From: Salticus scenicus
Taxonomy: Eukaryota > Arthropoda > Arachnida > Araneae > Salticidae
Direction of reading: 5' to 3'
Assembly (NCBI GenBank): GCA_963930645.1
Contig: OZ005653.1
Coordinates: 111,571,259 to 111,635,258, forward strand
Length of the DNA stretch: 64,000 nucleotides
Positions 48,806 through 59,140 of the stretch are shown one piece after another. A program made the translations under genes and the position numbers. Within the stretch, counting starts at the first letter, position 1, and each line of letters begins with the position of its first letter. Under the pieces are notes generated by a model. That model ran no database searches, was not told the DNA's origin, and saw only the letters and a list, made by a program, of their open reading frames with translations.

Positions 48806-49104
48806 AGGCTTTATTAATGAATGTTATTAATTCATATTAGAATTTAAAAGTAATAAAAATAAGTAAAAGAAATGATGAAACAATTTAAAAAGAACATATG
48901 CATCTAATTAGATTTGTATAAAATACCAGATAGGTTAAATATTTTTATTATTTCTACATTTTCATCGTTTTCTCCTGCATGTTAAATGTTTTTAAAACGC
49001 ATATATTGCGTATGAGGATAACATTTTTCAATACCAATCGTGAATATATTAACTTTGCACAAGTGCAGCAGATATTCTAAAACCGTTTTGCAAAACGATA
49101 TTTA
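46240..49104 (+). repeat. tandem segmental duplication, copy 1
   Basis: About 2.87 kb of AT-rich DNA that recurs, diverged, at 49105-54290. It starts near the TAGAATCGCTACAGTATTG and GAGTCAGTCAGTCAG words. Landmarks in order: TTTTGACTTTTTAATGACAT (47030), TGATGTCGGTTACTTTACG (47098), CTATTTAAATCATT (47535), CAATATCAGTAGAATTAAAA (47604), TTCTCTTCTCACATTGTTA (47970), ACCAGATAGGTTAAAT (48924) and CTTTGCACAAGTGCAGCAG (49053). It holds a (CA)n(TA)n microsatellite at 48523-48577. No coding sequence. Confidence 0.85.
48523..48577. repeat. (CA)n(TA)n compound microsatellite
   Basis: About 30 bp of CA followed by about 25 bp of TA, inside duplication copy 1. Confidence 0.95.
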
Positions 49105-49210
49105 GGGAAAGTCAGGCCTCAAAATTCAAACTTCGTATCAAAATATGTTACCAAAAATATCTCATAGAATCGCCACAATGGTATTGAGTCAGTCAGTCAA
49201 TAATCGCATG

Positions 49211-49263
<53 letters not shown>

Positions 49264-50221
49264 TAAGCAATTATCTGTCATAAAAATGTATACTAAAATG
49301 TGTGTAACATTTCATTGAGTTTTTTTTTTTTTTTTTTTGGAAATAATAAATGAAAATAAATTAAATGTTCATAAATATTTGTAGTTTAAATTTCATCTAT
49401 TTTAATTAAATAAAAGGTATTTATGAAATATCACGACACATTACATACACAAAAATAACTCTAATTAAACATTTTTAGTTTCTTCGAAAATAACCTAAAT
49501 CAAAATTTCTTTTACTTTCAGTTATTTTTCGTACTTCATAATTAATCTCGATCATCTATACTTAATGCATTAACGACGACAGATAATTTAAAGGATATTA
49601 TGAATTTATGTTATGACAAGTTATTCTAATTGAAAATTGAAACGCGTCTATTCTTAATCATAAGAGTTTGACTTTTTAATAACATCATTAAACATAAATT
49701 CTTTAATATCCCAGGATGATAATTAATAACAGTCTGGTGTCGCTTACTTTATGATAAATTATTTAGCGATTTAACATGCAGAAAATATATCTTTCATTAA
49801 AATACTTATTAATTGCTAATACGTTTCTGGTTCATTTAATGAAAACACATATTAACATTGTCGGCGTTAAGAGAATATTATATCTCAGTCTATATTCATA
49901 AATGTATTTCGTTCGTGTGTCACATTCCAAATGAATAAAGCTTTCGTAGAAAATTTGGTAAGAGAATTGTATTCAGACGAATAAAATTAATATTCATCTC
50001 CCGTGTTATTTTGTATTTTACCTTAATTCAAAATATGAATGAATAGAAAAAAAATAATATTTTGTCGAAACTAAGTTAATCGATTAGAATCCATTAAATT
50101 TGATTATACATAAAATAAAAATAAATATAAAAATATTTAAATTTTAATTAAAAACGGAGCTAAGTATTAATATAATTAAAATGAAATATGTTCTATTTAA
50201 ATCCGTTAGAAATAATGTACG

Positions 50222-52270
50222 TGCAGGTATTATGACCACCTTAAGGATAGAAACTTTTAGCGATAGAAATAATAAATTTAAAATTAATGAATAAATAAAT
50301 AAAAAGGAATTGTCTAAAAAAAAGTGGGCTCTTTTAGTACCGGGAAAAATTTAAAATTTACAAAAATCAATATTTAAAACTGCAGGATATATTTTTTTTT
50401 TTTAAGTCCACTCATTATGAAGGTCGTATGCCCATAGGTGATATATAATGAAGACACTCGTGTATAACGCATAAAAATGCATCACGTATTACAAAAATAA
50501 ATTTATTTTTTTGTAAACTTTACAGACATTAATAAAAAAATAAGTAAGAAGAAAATTTATAAAATAATGTTAAACAATTTTAAACAATTTTAAACAATCT
50601 TCATCAAATTTTTAAGCATCAAATTTTAAACCTTTTACGGTAAAAAATGTTTTTAATTTATCTTAACTTCACATGTAAAAACTTCCTTATCTTTCTTGGT
50701 AAGCCCGTCACATTCCCCGTGCACATAATTATGACACACAGCACATAATCTCATATACCCAACTTTTTCCTTGTTGCAAATACCGCTAAACCAATTTTAT
50801 TTAACACTTTTCTTTGTTCGGGAAACGTTTGTGCTATTATTCGCTGACTGAGATTTTTTTTTTTTTTAATCGCTTTTGGTATATTTCAGTGTCTGCAGTA
50901 TTACTTTAATGAGCTCTGGGAAATACATCTTTTTTAAAAATTAGAGCACGATAGTTCATTACACGTTTTATCACACAAGTAATTTTATTATTTTTTTGTA
51001 ATAATGGCAGTAATTCTTGAAATGATGAGTCATGAACAGAGGCACCATTTGTGGGATTATCTCTAGACGATGAAAAGTTACAATTGGAGGGTGAAGAAGA
51101 ACCAGGAGTACATGAGGAACAAGCAGTATGACGAACTTGTTTTTCAGAAGATGTCCCAGGGTATAAAGTTGCTTTTCACTTTTTGGACTATTCTTTGTTG
51201 GGGGTGGGTTGTCAGAAATAGAACTTGGACTAAATGCTTTCTCTGGGATTACATTGACAGGATATATACGATGGAATTGACAGGAAGGATCCTGTCTCTT
51301 TGAAATTATCTTTTACACGTTCAGCACCATGTCAACCATCTGTGGCTGACAGTGAGAAATATGATACAAAACTTTAAAAAAAAAAAAAAAAAAAAAAAAC
51401 ATAGCTTTAAGTAATTACTGTCAATTTATTAAAATGTACTTAATTTTTACTTATTATAGGATTATATCAATAAGGCATTTTAATGGACTTTATTTAAACA
51501 AGGTAAACATAACACGCTTCTAAGCAGCGCGCGTGGCCTGAATGGGATTTCCTTAAGAATTCGCGAGGCGCTCAACGTGTTAACGTTTGAGGGAGTCATA
51601 GTTTTATCCTAAACTGGTAAAAATATTCTTCCAAATCAAGCTTTTGTAATGTTTTCATGGTTGGTATGTTCTAAAAATAAAAGAACCTCTTGGTCCCAAA
51701 ATAACCAAATGGCCCAAAACAGGATTTATCGAACGTCTGCAACTCATGGGTTATATTAGGAGGTAAACGTGGTAGAAGAATGTAATTTTTTGCAATGTCG
51801 TTCCCAATTAAGTAATCAAGATGGGACCCCTTCAAAAGTGAGAATACAGCGTTCTTATGGTTAAATTTTGATACGTTCGGGTAATTATGCCCATTGGGCA
51901 TATTATCAACAATAAAGAAATTTAAAAAAGCGTTTATAATTCTGTCTGAAAACTCAGCTATTGAAATTCTTTTATAGAGATTAAAAGAGCATTAAACCAG
52001 CTAAAATTTTATGTATAATAGTAAAAAGATATATTTCGTTTCAAATTACAAAATGCCAATGCAACTAACGACAAATCAACAATGGCTTGCTCTCCTTGCA
52101 CGTGATCAAGGATTGCGGGCAACGCAGTACTAAACTATGTTCTTCTGACTTCGAGCGACTAAGTTCAAGTGTCATATTTTCGATTTCCTTGAAATTAATA
52201 TCATTGCGGGTTAGCCATGTTACCTGCATTGGCCATATTTGCATCATTTACCTTACTACCGTAATTATGA
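50222..52270 (-). mobile_element. pogo/Tigger-like element, truncated
   Basis: Sequence present in duplication copy 2 but absent from copy 1, so the empty site in copy 1 brackets the insert. The left end is near CGTGCAGGTATTATGACCAC; I cannot find a convincing inverted copy at the right end, which suggests truncation. The minus strand carries a decayed transposase. Confidence 0.6.
50640..52250 (-). pseudogene. pogo/Tigger-like (DDE_1) transposase, decayed
   Basis: Minus-strand relic. LPPNITHELQTFDKSC (about 51780-51720) is the hallmark end of the DDE_1 catalytic domain (family form LPPNTTHLLQPLD), with the final aspartate kept in TFD. Downstream come the serine-rich linker GSSSPSNCNFSSSRDNP and SFQELLPLLQKNNK (about 51100-50990), and a C-terminal cysteine-rich segment, ICNKEKVGYMRLCAVC followed by HNYVHGECDGL and VFTCE (about 50798-50665), like the PHD-type zinc fingers that end many animal pogo/jerky-type proteins. 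Frames change at least twice and stops occur. The CENP-B-like N-terminus is missing. A 77-residue plus-strand frame at 51070-51303 is antisense to the linker and not a gene. Confidence 0.72.
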
Positions 52271-52419
52271 ATTATTTAAAGAAATATTGTGCAAAATAAT
52301 CATTATCAGTAGAAATTAATCATACTGTAATGTATATACTCTTCGTTTAATTAAATAAGAAATGTACTAATGTTTTGCAGCAGAGACTTGTCCCTTTAAG
52401 CGTTAAGCGTATTTTCCCG

Positions 52420-52421
<2 letters not shown>

Positions 52422-52467
<46 letters not shown>
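52422..52467. repeat. (TA)n microsatellite
   Basis: About 46 bp of pure TA followed by a T run, directly beside the MITE at 52484. The homologous place in duplication copy 1 has only a short TA tract. Confidence 0.95.
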
Positions 52468-52475
<8 letters not shown>

Positions 52476-52483
52476 TCGAGGAA

Positions 52484-52946
52484 CACTGAGAAAAATGATA
52501 TACCACCTCCATCTAGAATGAATAAGTGGTCATTTTCTAAGTATCTTAACTAGAAATATAGATTTTCTAGCTATGCGCATAAAGCACGCCAATAAACTGA
52601 ATAGACGAAATGATCGAGAATGTCTAGTCTACACATTTCTAGATGAGGAAAGTATATTCTGAATGTTCTGAATCTTTTTTAATGCGACAAATTATCGCTG
52701 ATTTTCTAGAATTGGGTAATAAACCAAGATTGTAGTTGCGGAAACCCGCCTATTGCATTCGCATTTATTTGCAGATATTTTTAAATTGGTTTGTTCACGA
52801 TAGTTTAGGAAAACGCTCTAGAATTATGATAGGGTTTCAAGAACTCGCTAGCAAAGAGAATTTGAATTTCTAAGGACGACACGGTACTTAATTTACTAGA
52901 TAGACAAATTAGTTTCCAGATGTCAGTAACAGAATTATTTTCAGTG
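52484..52946. mobile_element. 463-bp MITE, second copy of the 33319 family
   Basis: Collinear with 33319-33778 from CACTGAGAAAAA through AACTAGAAATATAGATTT, CTGAATAGACGAAAT, TTTCTAGAATTGGGT, CATTTATTTGCAGA to TTTTCAGTG. The right end is degenerate. It is absent from the matching place in duplication copy 1, so it inserted after the duplication or was lost from copy 1. Confidence 0.82.
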
Positions 52947-53695
52947 AAGTTAGATTAATAAATATATGTAGTGTATCGTACCGATTCTCACATTACAATT
53001 TGCACCAAGAATATGCACCAAATAACAGGTGTTTAAATATTAATTATCTCATGCAAATTAGTTTCGTGTGTCGAAAATGAATATCTCGAACCAGGATTTC
53101 TCTTCTCACAATATTATATATAATGTGACTGAATCAAAATTCAAAAAACAAAACAACTGTGATAATTATGTTTGATGTACCTGCACAGATTCATTCAGAA
53201 TACATTTATTATGATATAGCTTACATGTAGGAAAAGATATATCTTACATGAAATGATTGATGAAAAAATTATTTATATATTATCCATTATTAAGATTTTG
53301 TGATGCATCTATTTTAATACCTATAGTTAGTGAAAGTGATATAGTTACTTCACTAGAGAAATAAATTTCACTCATTTTTTCAGTTTACATAAAAAAATAA
53401 ATAAATTTAATCAAATATCCTTTAATCGGAAAATATAGATAATTGAAATTTTAAAAGGAAATAGAAATAGAAATAATGGGCTGTTAAAAAGCAATAAAAA
53501 ATCCCTTAAACAATTATCTTTTTCTTTTTTTTTTTTTTTTTTTTTTTATTTTTTTAAGGAAAAATCAAAATAGTTAATTGGGGCATGCAGAAGGAAAAAA
53601 AAAATATTCAAAGGGATTTTAAAAAAACTTTTTCTGTTCTTTTAACTAATACAAATTTTTAATTTTTTTTTCCTCAAAATTAATGGCTTTTGACC

Positions 53696-53727
<32 letters not shown>

Positions 53728-54290
53728 CCTTCGACATACTTCATAGCCAGAAAAATACAATAATTTTAAAGACTTTTTTTTTCTTTTCTAATATCCTGTA
53801 ATTATAAATAATTCTACATGGATTGGAACATGAATTGAAAGGAAATTTTTCTATTTTTTTTTCTAATATTAGCTGAATTTATGTTGATATTTTCACTCGA
53901 AATTTTTATTATTTTTGGGTTTGATTATCTACATATGATAAAAGACTTTTGCATTAATATTATCTCACTCATTTTTGTTTCATTTTAGTCTTTAGTAATG
54001 GATTTTATTTATTAGGTATTGAATTGAAGAATAACAACAACAAAAAAAAAAGAATCATTAAGTATCAAATTAAAAAAATATATACATCTAATTAAATTCA
54101 TATAAAACACCAGATAGGTCAACTATTTTTTTTTTTTTATAATTTCTATATATTCTTCGTTTTTCACGGCACGCTTATGGTTCGAAAATACATATGTCGC
54201 ATACGGGGAAAATTTTTTTTAATACCAATCATAGCTATATTGGCTTTGCACAAGTATAGCAGTTATTCTGAGAGCAGATCAATTTGCTTT

Positions 54291-54834
54291 TGAACTAGAT
54301 TTAAACTTATTGAACGAAAATAAATATACACTTATGTGGGCTTTTCATTTGAATCAGTCTTTATATAAAGATAAAACACTAGACTTGAAAGACAATAATA
54401 TATTAAAGAACAGTTGTACACACACAATCAATAGTTAAACTTAAAAACTTCTTAACATGCCATACAATTATTGAAAACACTACCAATTTTGTAAGGATGT
54501 GGTCTTTCTTATTCAGATGCAAAGCACATGCTACTACTTTGGATCAAAATCTTAGTCTTGCTTTATGTATAAAAGACACGTTGCCTTTTACCAGTCTTGT
54601 TTTTACCTCTAATAGGTGTTTTGCACCTGACGTTGTGACGTGTTTTGCACCTGAAAAAGAAAAAAGAAAAAAAAAAAAAAGAAACTAGTATGTTGTGGCC
54701 ACCACATGACTTTCTTCTATATTTTCCTATACGAATTCACTCGGTAAAAATAATTTATTAAAATTATTATTTAAAAAAAGAGAGTTTTCATAATGTTTAT
54801 CTTATATATCAAGTTTTGTACAGTTAAATGCAAT
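54291..54834. other. AT-rich non-coding DNA
   Basis: No gene or bounded element. A short direct repeat of TTTTGCACCTGA is seen (about 54619 and 54643). Confidence 0.45.
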
Positions 54835-55345
54835 AGAAGCTGAAATGTAGCATTCCCGTTCTCGCGAAAAATTGCACTATAATAGAGCAATATATTGGTA
54901 GATATACATCCAAGCTGTATCAGTATTATGTCTCATAATGGCTTTCTCACATATTAAGTGTTTGATTGTATGTATTAGAATCTGAAATATAGTGTTCCCT
55001 CAAACTCAGGAAATCGCTGTATAGTAGCGCCACCTAATGAGCAATTAGTACCAAATGCTGAATATCACTAACTTATGTTAAAGTGTATGTACTTATTAAT
55101 TTATATGAATTTTTATACAGCAGTTCCTGGGGTATAGCCCTCCCTTAAATTGTGAAAATCGCTGCATAGCAATGTCACCTGTTGAGAAATTGTCACCAAA
55201 AATTGATAGGTAATAGTATATGTCAAGATGCATCTACATATAAATTTATATGTATTTTTATGCTGGGTTCCTGAAATATAGCGTTTTGTGAAATTGTAAA
55301 AATTACTGCATAGCAGCGCCTCCTGTTCAGCGGTTGACCCTAAAA
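54835..55345. repeat. diverged tandem repeat, about 143 bp, four copies
   Basis: The word GCTGTATAGTAGCGCCACCT and its relatives lie near 54876, 55016, 55161 and 55305, spacing 140-145 bp. Each unit has a GAAATATAGYGTT-like word, an AAAATCGCTG-like word and ends before ATGTATTTT-like sequence. Diverged and non-coding. Confidence 0.75.
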
Positions 55346-55353
55346 CTTGATAA

Positions 55354-56322
55354 AATATTTTTGTAAAAAAATAGAACCGACTCCAAAAAGCAACTACTAT
55401 TCAAAGAACTAAAGAAAAAAAAATTGTTACGAAATGAAACTGTAAATTGCGCCTAAATGTATAAAATAATTTCCTTCGCCAAAAAACCTTTAACACTACA
55501 ATTAATCATAACTTTTGAAGTAGGCGCAAAATTAAATAAAATTAAATAAGTTTTTAAAGGTTTGTTTTTAAATCGGTAGCAACAAATGCTGTTGCCTCGA
55601 ATGATCCATTTTCATATTTCCTTTATTATTTTATCACTGTATACAGTTGGTCTATTAGTAACATCTACATAGAACAGTGAACATTCTTCACAATTCGGTA
55701 TTTATGTTTCTACGAAGTTAGAGTTTCCTTTGTAAATTTGGTATAACTTTGATAACTATCATCCTTGGTGGCATTTGGATTTGGCGATCAAAACGTAATG
55801 CAAAAATATACACGCAAGATGTACATTTTCTTAATATGTATTGTACGAAGTATTGTTTCATATTCTTGATTGCTCTCTTAATATACCTTATCAAAATAAT
55901 AATGATATCCCAAAAAAATTAAATATGTTTGCCAGATAATTTTGCGATTTCTCTTTCACCAAGGACGTCAGATACCAGCAACTTCGCCAACTTTTGCTGC
56001 TTACGAAATTTTATTTGTTTTCTTGAATCAAAGTAGTTTTCGGCTCCTATTTGCAGGTGACAATGTAAGACGTGTATTTTGAATAGGATTTGATTTTTGT
56101 ATTGAATAAAGGTATCAATTTTTATTTAAATTTGCGCCGACTTCAAAAGTTATGATTAATTGTAGTGTTAAAGGTTGTTTGGCGAGGGAAATTATTTTAT
56201 ACTTTTAGGCGCAATTTACAGTTTCATTTCGTAACAATTTTTTTTTTATTATTTTTTTTTCTTTAGTTGTTTGAATAGTAGTTGCTTTTTGGAGTCGGTT
56301 CTAATATTTTTACAAAAATATT
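55354..56322. mobile_element. foldback element with about 180-bp inverted ends
   Basis: The left arm runs from AAATATTTTTGTAAAAA through GAACCGACTCCAAAAAGCAA, AATTGTTACGAAATGAAACT, GTAAATTGCGCCTAAA to AATTAATCATAACTTTTGAAG (to about 55535). The right arm is its reverse complement (about 56135-56322). About 600 bp of unrelated sequence separates them, with no recognisable transposase. The outer GAACCGACTCC word resembles the GAAGTCGGTT word ending the neighbouring repeats at 58965, so they may share a family. Confidence 0.82.
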
Positions 56323-56739
56323 TATTTTTCTCTTTTCAGTGAAAACTTATTCATGTAGCAGAATATCTGAAGACGTTCGATGACATTTTCACAAATTACA
56401 AATTCCAAGAAATATGACATAACTCAAAAAATGGTTTATGTCACTGAAAAATACATGAAATGCACCCAATGTGAACAAAAAAGTTACATCTCCATCTACA
56501 AAGTTATCCACTCGAGAGGCAGTTATGCCAGTTTTATTCTAGTCAAGTTATTTTTAAGTTGATTTTTCTCAAATGCTGCATTTTTAAGTTGTGTCACTTT
56601 TTTTGCCTTTATCAGATATAAGAAAAAACTATCTATTGAATGAACATACGTTAAATTAAAATGTCTTTTGAAATGTAAAGAACGGATATGCTGTATTCGT
56701 AACCAAAAATTCTGTTAGGCATATATATTGAACTTTACA
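56323..56739. other. non-coding spacer
   Basis: No bounded element. A 60-residue plus-strand frame at 56380-56562 contains CTQCEQ but nothing else that supports a gene. Confidence 0.4.
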
Positions 56740-58870
56740 GTGACTACGTGTCACCCGCTGAGCTGGAAATTGGAAGCGTAAAGTTCAAGCAAAGAGCAAA
56801 ATATGCATTGCATCTGACGGTCAGAAGTTTCAACATCGATACTTACATACTGCTTTTACCAGTGTAGTTGCATGCGTTCAGCAGTTAGAGTGAGAACAGA
56901 CTTTTGCGAGTATCCTGTAATTTGTTTATATCTTAATGAAATCATAATGAAACCTATTTCAGGCCAAGATCATTACGACAACAAAAAAATTATTAAAATT
57001 AAATCATCTCTTACGAAGTTAAAAGCTAACAATTTTCAACAACAACAACAACGAGAAACATGGTTTGTATTGAGAACCTCTTGCTTTATGAAATCGATTT
57101 AAAACGTCTGTGCGTTAATCGATGTTACCGCTTACAATAACCATACTTTAAATTTTACATAGCATACATGTCACCCGCTACGCTACAACATATACAATAT
57201 CGTTCAAGTGTGCATAAAATAGAAAATTGTGAACAAATAAATGCACGTTATAACAGTTCTGTTTTTAATATTAATGTCTAAGCTATCTTTTTGTACTAAA
57301 TCGATGATGCTCTGCAATTTTATGATTCACTTTTTTCCCCTGTCTTGAACCGTTTCCGATATAGGAACGCTAACTCCACCGTTTTCTACCAGGTGGCACT
57401 GTAGGCGGTTGAATCGCTTTCAACATATCCACTTTACTATATCTATATACCATTTTTATGACTATAGCTGCAGCTGTTCAGCAGTTAAAAGAGTTGGGAC
57501 TGACTTTTTTGGGCACCCTGTATTTTCTTTTGATCGTAAATATATTACAATGGGACCTATTTCAGACGAAGACCTTTTCAACAAAACAAAAATTATCAAA
57601 ATCGGAGCATTCGTTCAGACGTTATGAGCTAACAAACATAGGAATTCGAATTAGGAACACCCTCCTTTCTGAAGTTGAATGAAAACGACTTTGCGCTAAA
57701 CGAGTGACCGCTTACAGTAGCAGTACTTTGAACCACAGAGTATACATGTCATCCGCTACGCTGCAAAGTGTGCAACGTAGTTCAAGTGTGCACAGTGTAG
57801 GAAATTGCGAACAAACAACTGCAGGTTTTAAGCATTCTATTTTTAGCAATAATGTCTAAAAACTGTCTTTTCGTAGTAAATCGATGATGCTCTACAACTT
57901 CGTAATTAACCTTTCTCCCATCTTGAACCGTTTTTGAGTTAGGAGCGCTAATTCCACTGTTTTTCACCATATGGCGCTTTATTTTCTTTAGATTGTAAAG
58001 ATATTACAATGGGACCTACTTCAGACCAAGATCTTTACAACAAAACAAAAAGTTTCAAGAAACCGTATTTTGAACTATATAGCGTACAGTCAGTAACAAA
58101 AGTTTCCGAACACTAGTGAAAGTGCCTATGTAAAAAAAGTACACTCCATACGGTTTTGTTAACTAAATCCTTATCGAATCCTGTTCTTACACTGACTAAG
58201 AACAGGATTCGACAAGGTTTTATTTCACAAAAACCTCATGAAGTGTACTTTTTTTACATAGGAATTTTTGCTAGTGTTCGGACACTTTTGTTACCGACTG
58301 TATATGTCTCACCAGCTACGCTACAACGTGTGCAATGTAGTTCAAGTGTGTATAGTGTAAGTAATTGCGAACAAACAAATGCACGTTTTCAGCATTGTAT
58401 TTTTAGCATCACTGTCTAAACTATCTTTTCGTACTAAATCGATGATGCTCTGCAATTTTATAATTCACTTTTTTCCCCTGTCTTGAACCGTTTTCGAGAT
58501 AGGAACGCTAGCATGAATGTCTAAACAATCTTTTTTTACTAAATCGATGATACTCTTCAATTTTGTAATTAACTTTTTTCTCTAGAACCGTTTTCGAGAT
58601 AGGAACACTATCTCCCCTATTTTCCACCAGGCGGCGCTTCAAGCGGTTTAACCTTGAACTGCATGGCCACTTTGCTATACTTACATACCATTTTTATCAC
58701 TATAGCTGCAGCCGTTTAGCAGTTAAAAGAGTTGGAACTGATTTTTTGGGCACTCTGTATTTTCTTTAGATCGTAAAGATATTACAATGGGACCTATTTC
58801 AGACCAAGACTTTTTCAACAAAACAAAAAGTATTAAAATCGGAGCATTCGTTCAGAAGTTATGAGCTAAC

Positions 58871-58911
<41 letters not shown>

Positions 58912-58965
58912 ATACGGTTTGAATTGATAACCTTCCTTCTTTTTTGAAGTCGGTTAATAACTAAC
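56740..58965 (+). repeat. tandem array of a roughly 580-bp unit with deletions
   Basis: Units headed CACCCGCTACGCTACAA (or variants) lie at 56754, 57174, 57752 and 58313. Further shared words: GTTCAAGTGTG, ATCGATGATGCTCTGCAA, CTGTCTTGAACCGTTT, an ACCAGGTGGCACTGT-type word, TATAGCTGCAGCTGTTCAGC, CATTACAATGGGACCTATTTC and TCGGAGCATTCGTTCAGA. Full units are about 580 bp; others have internal deletions. The last unit ends with a long A run (58879-58910) and CTTCTTTTTTGAAGTCGGTT. Short plus-strand frames occur in two units but are not conserved between them. Confidence 0.85.
58087..58300. mobile_element. palindromic mariner-type MITE, 214 bp
   Basis: The whole element is a hairpin: CAGTCAGTAACAAAAG at the left, CTTTTGTTACCGACTG at the right, GTAAAAAAAGTACACT facing AGTGTACTTTTTTTAC, and GAATCCTGTTCTTA facing TAAGAACAGGATTC around a 7-base centre. 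TA lies on both sides. It has inserted into one unit of the surrounding tandem array, so it is younger than the array. An 87-residue open frame across it is a translation of the palindrome. Confidence 0.92.
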
Positions 58966-59140
58966 TTATATCAAGCTAATTTTTAATAATCCACTCGAAA
59001 TATCAGAACACTGAAACCACTGTAAATTTTAGCATAAAAACACAAGAATACAGGTAGTGTAGATTTTAAACACAAGTCCACTCGAAATATCAAAACACAG
59101 GAACACAAAATATTGGGGGGAAATTTTTTTTTTCTTTCTT

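Larger units (their letters stand above)
49105..54290 (+). repeat. tandem segmental duplication, copy 2, interrupted
   Basis: Same landmarks as copy 1 in order: TAGAATCGCCACAATGGTAT and GAGTCAGTCAGTCAA (49170-49200), TTTGACTTTTTAATAACATC (49668), CTATTTAAATCCGTTAG (50197), CATTATCAGTAGAAATTAAT (52301), TTTCTCTTCTCACAATATTA (53097), ACCAGATAGGTCAACT (54110) and CTTTGCACAAGTATAGCAG (54245). It is about 5.2 kb long because a pogo-like element (about 50222-52270) and a MITE (52484-52946) sit in it. Without these it matches copy 1 in length. Confidence 0.85.

Noticed and set aside
51070..51303. 77-residue plus-strand frame
   Set aside because: It is antisense to the serine-rich linker of the pogo-like transposase relic on the minus strand.
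58156..58419. 87-residue plus-strand frame
   Set aside because: It translates the palindromic MITE and the adjacent satellite unit.
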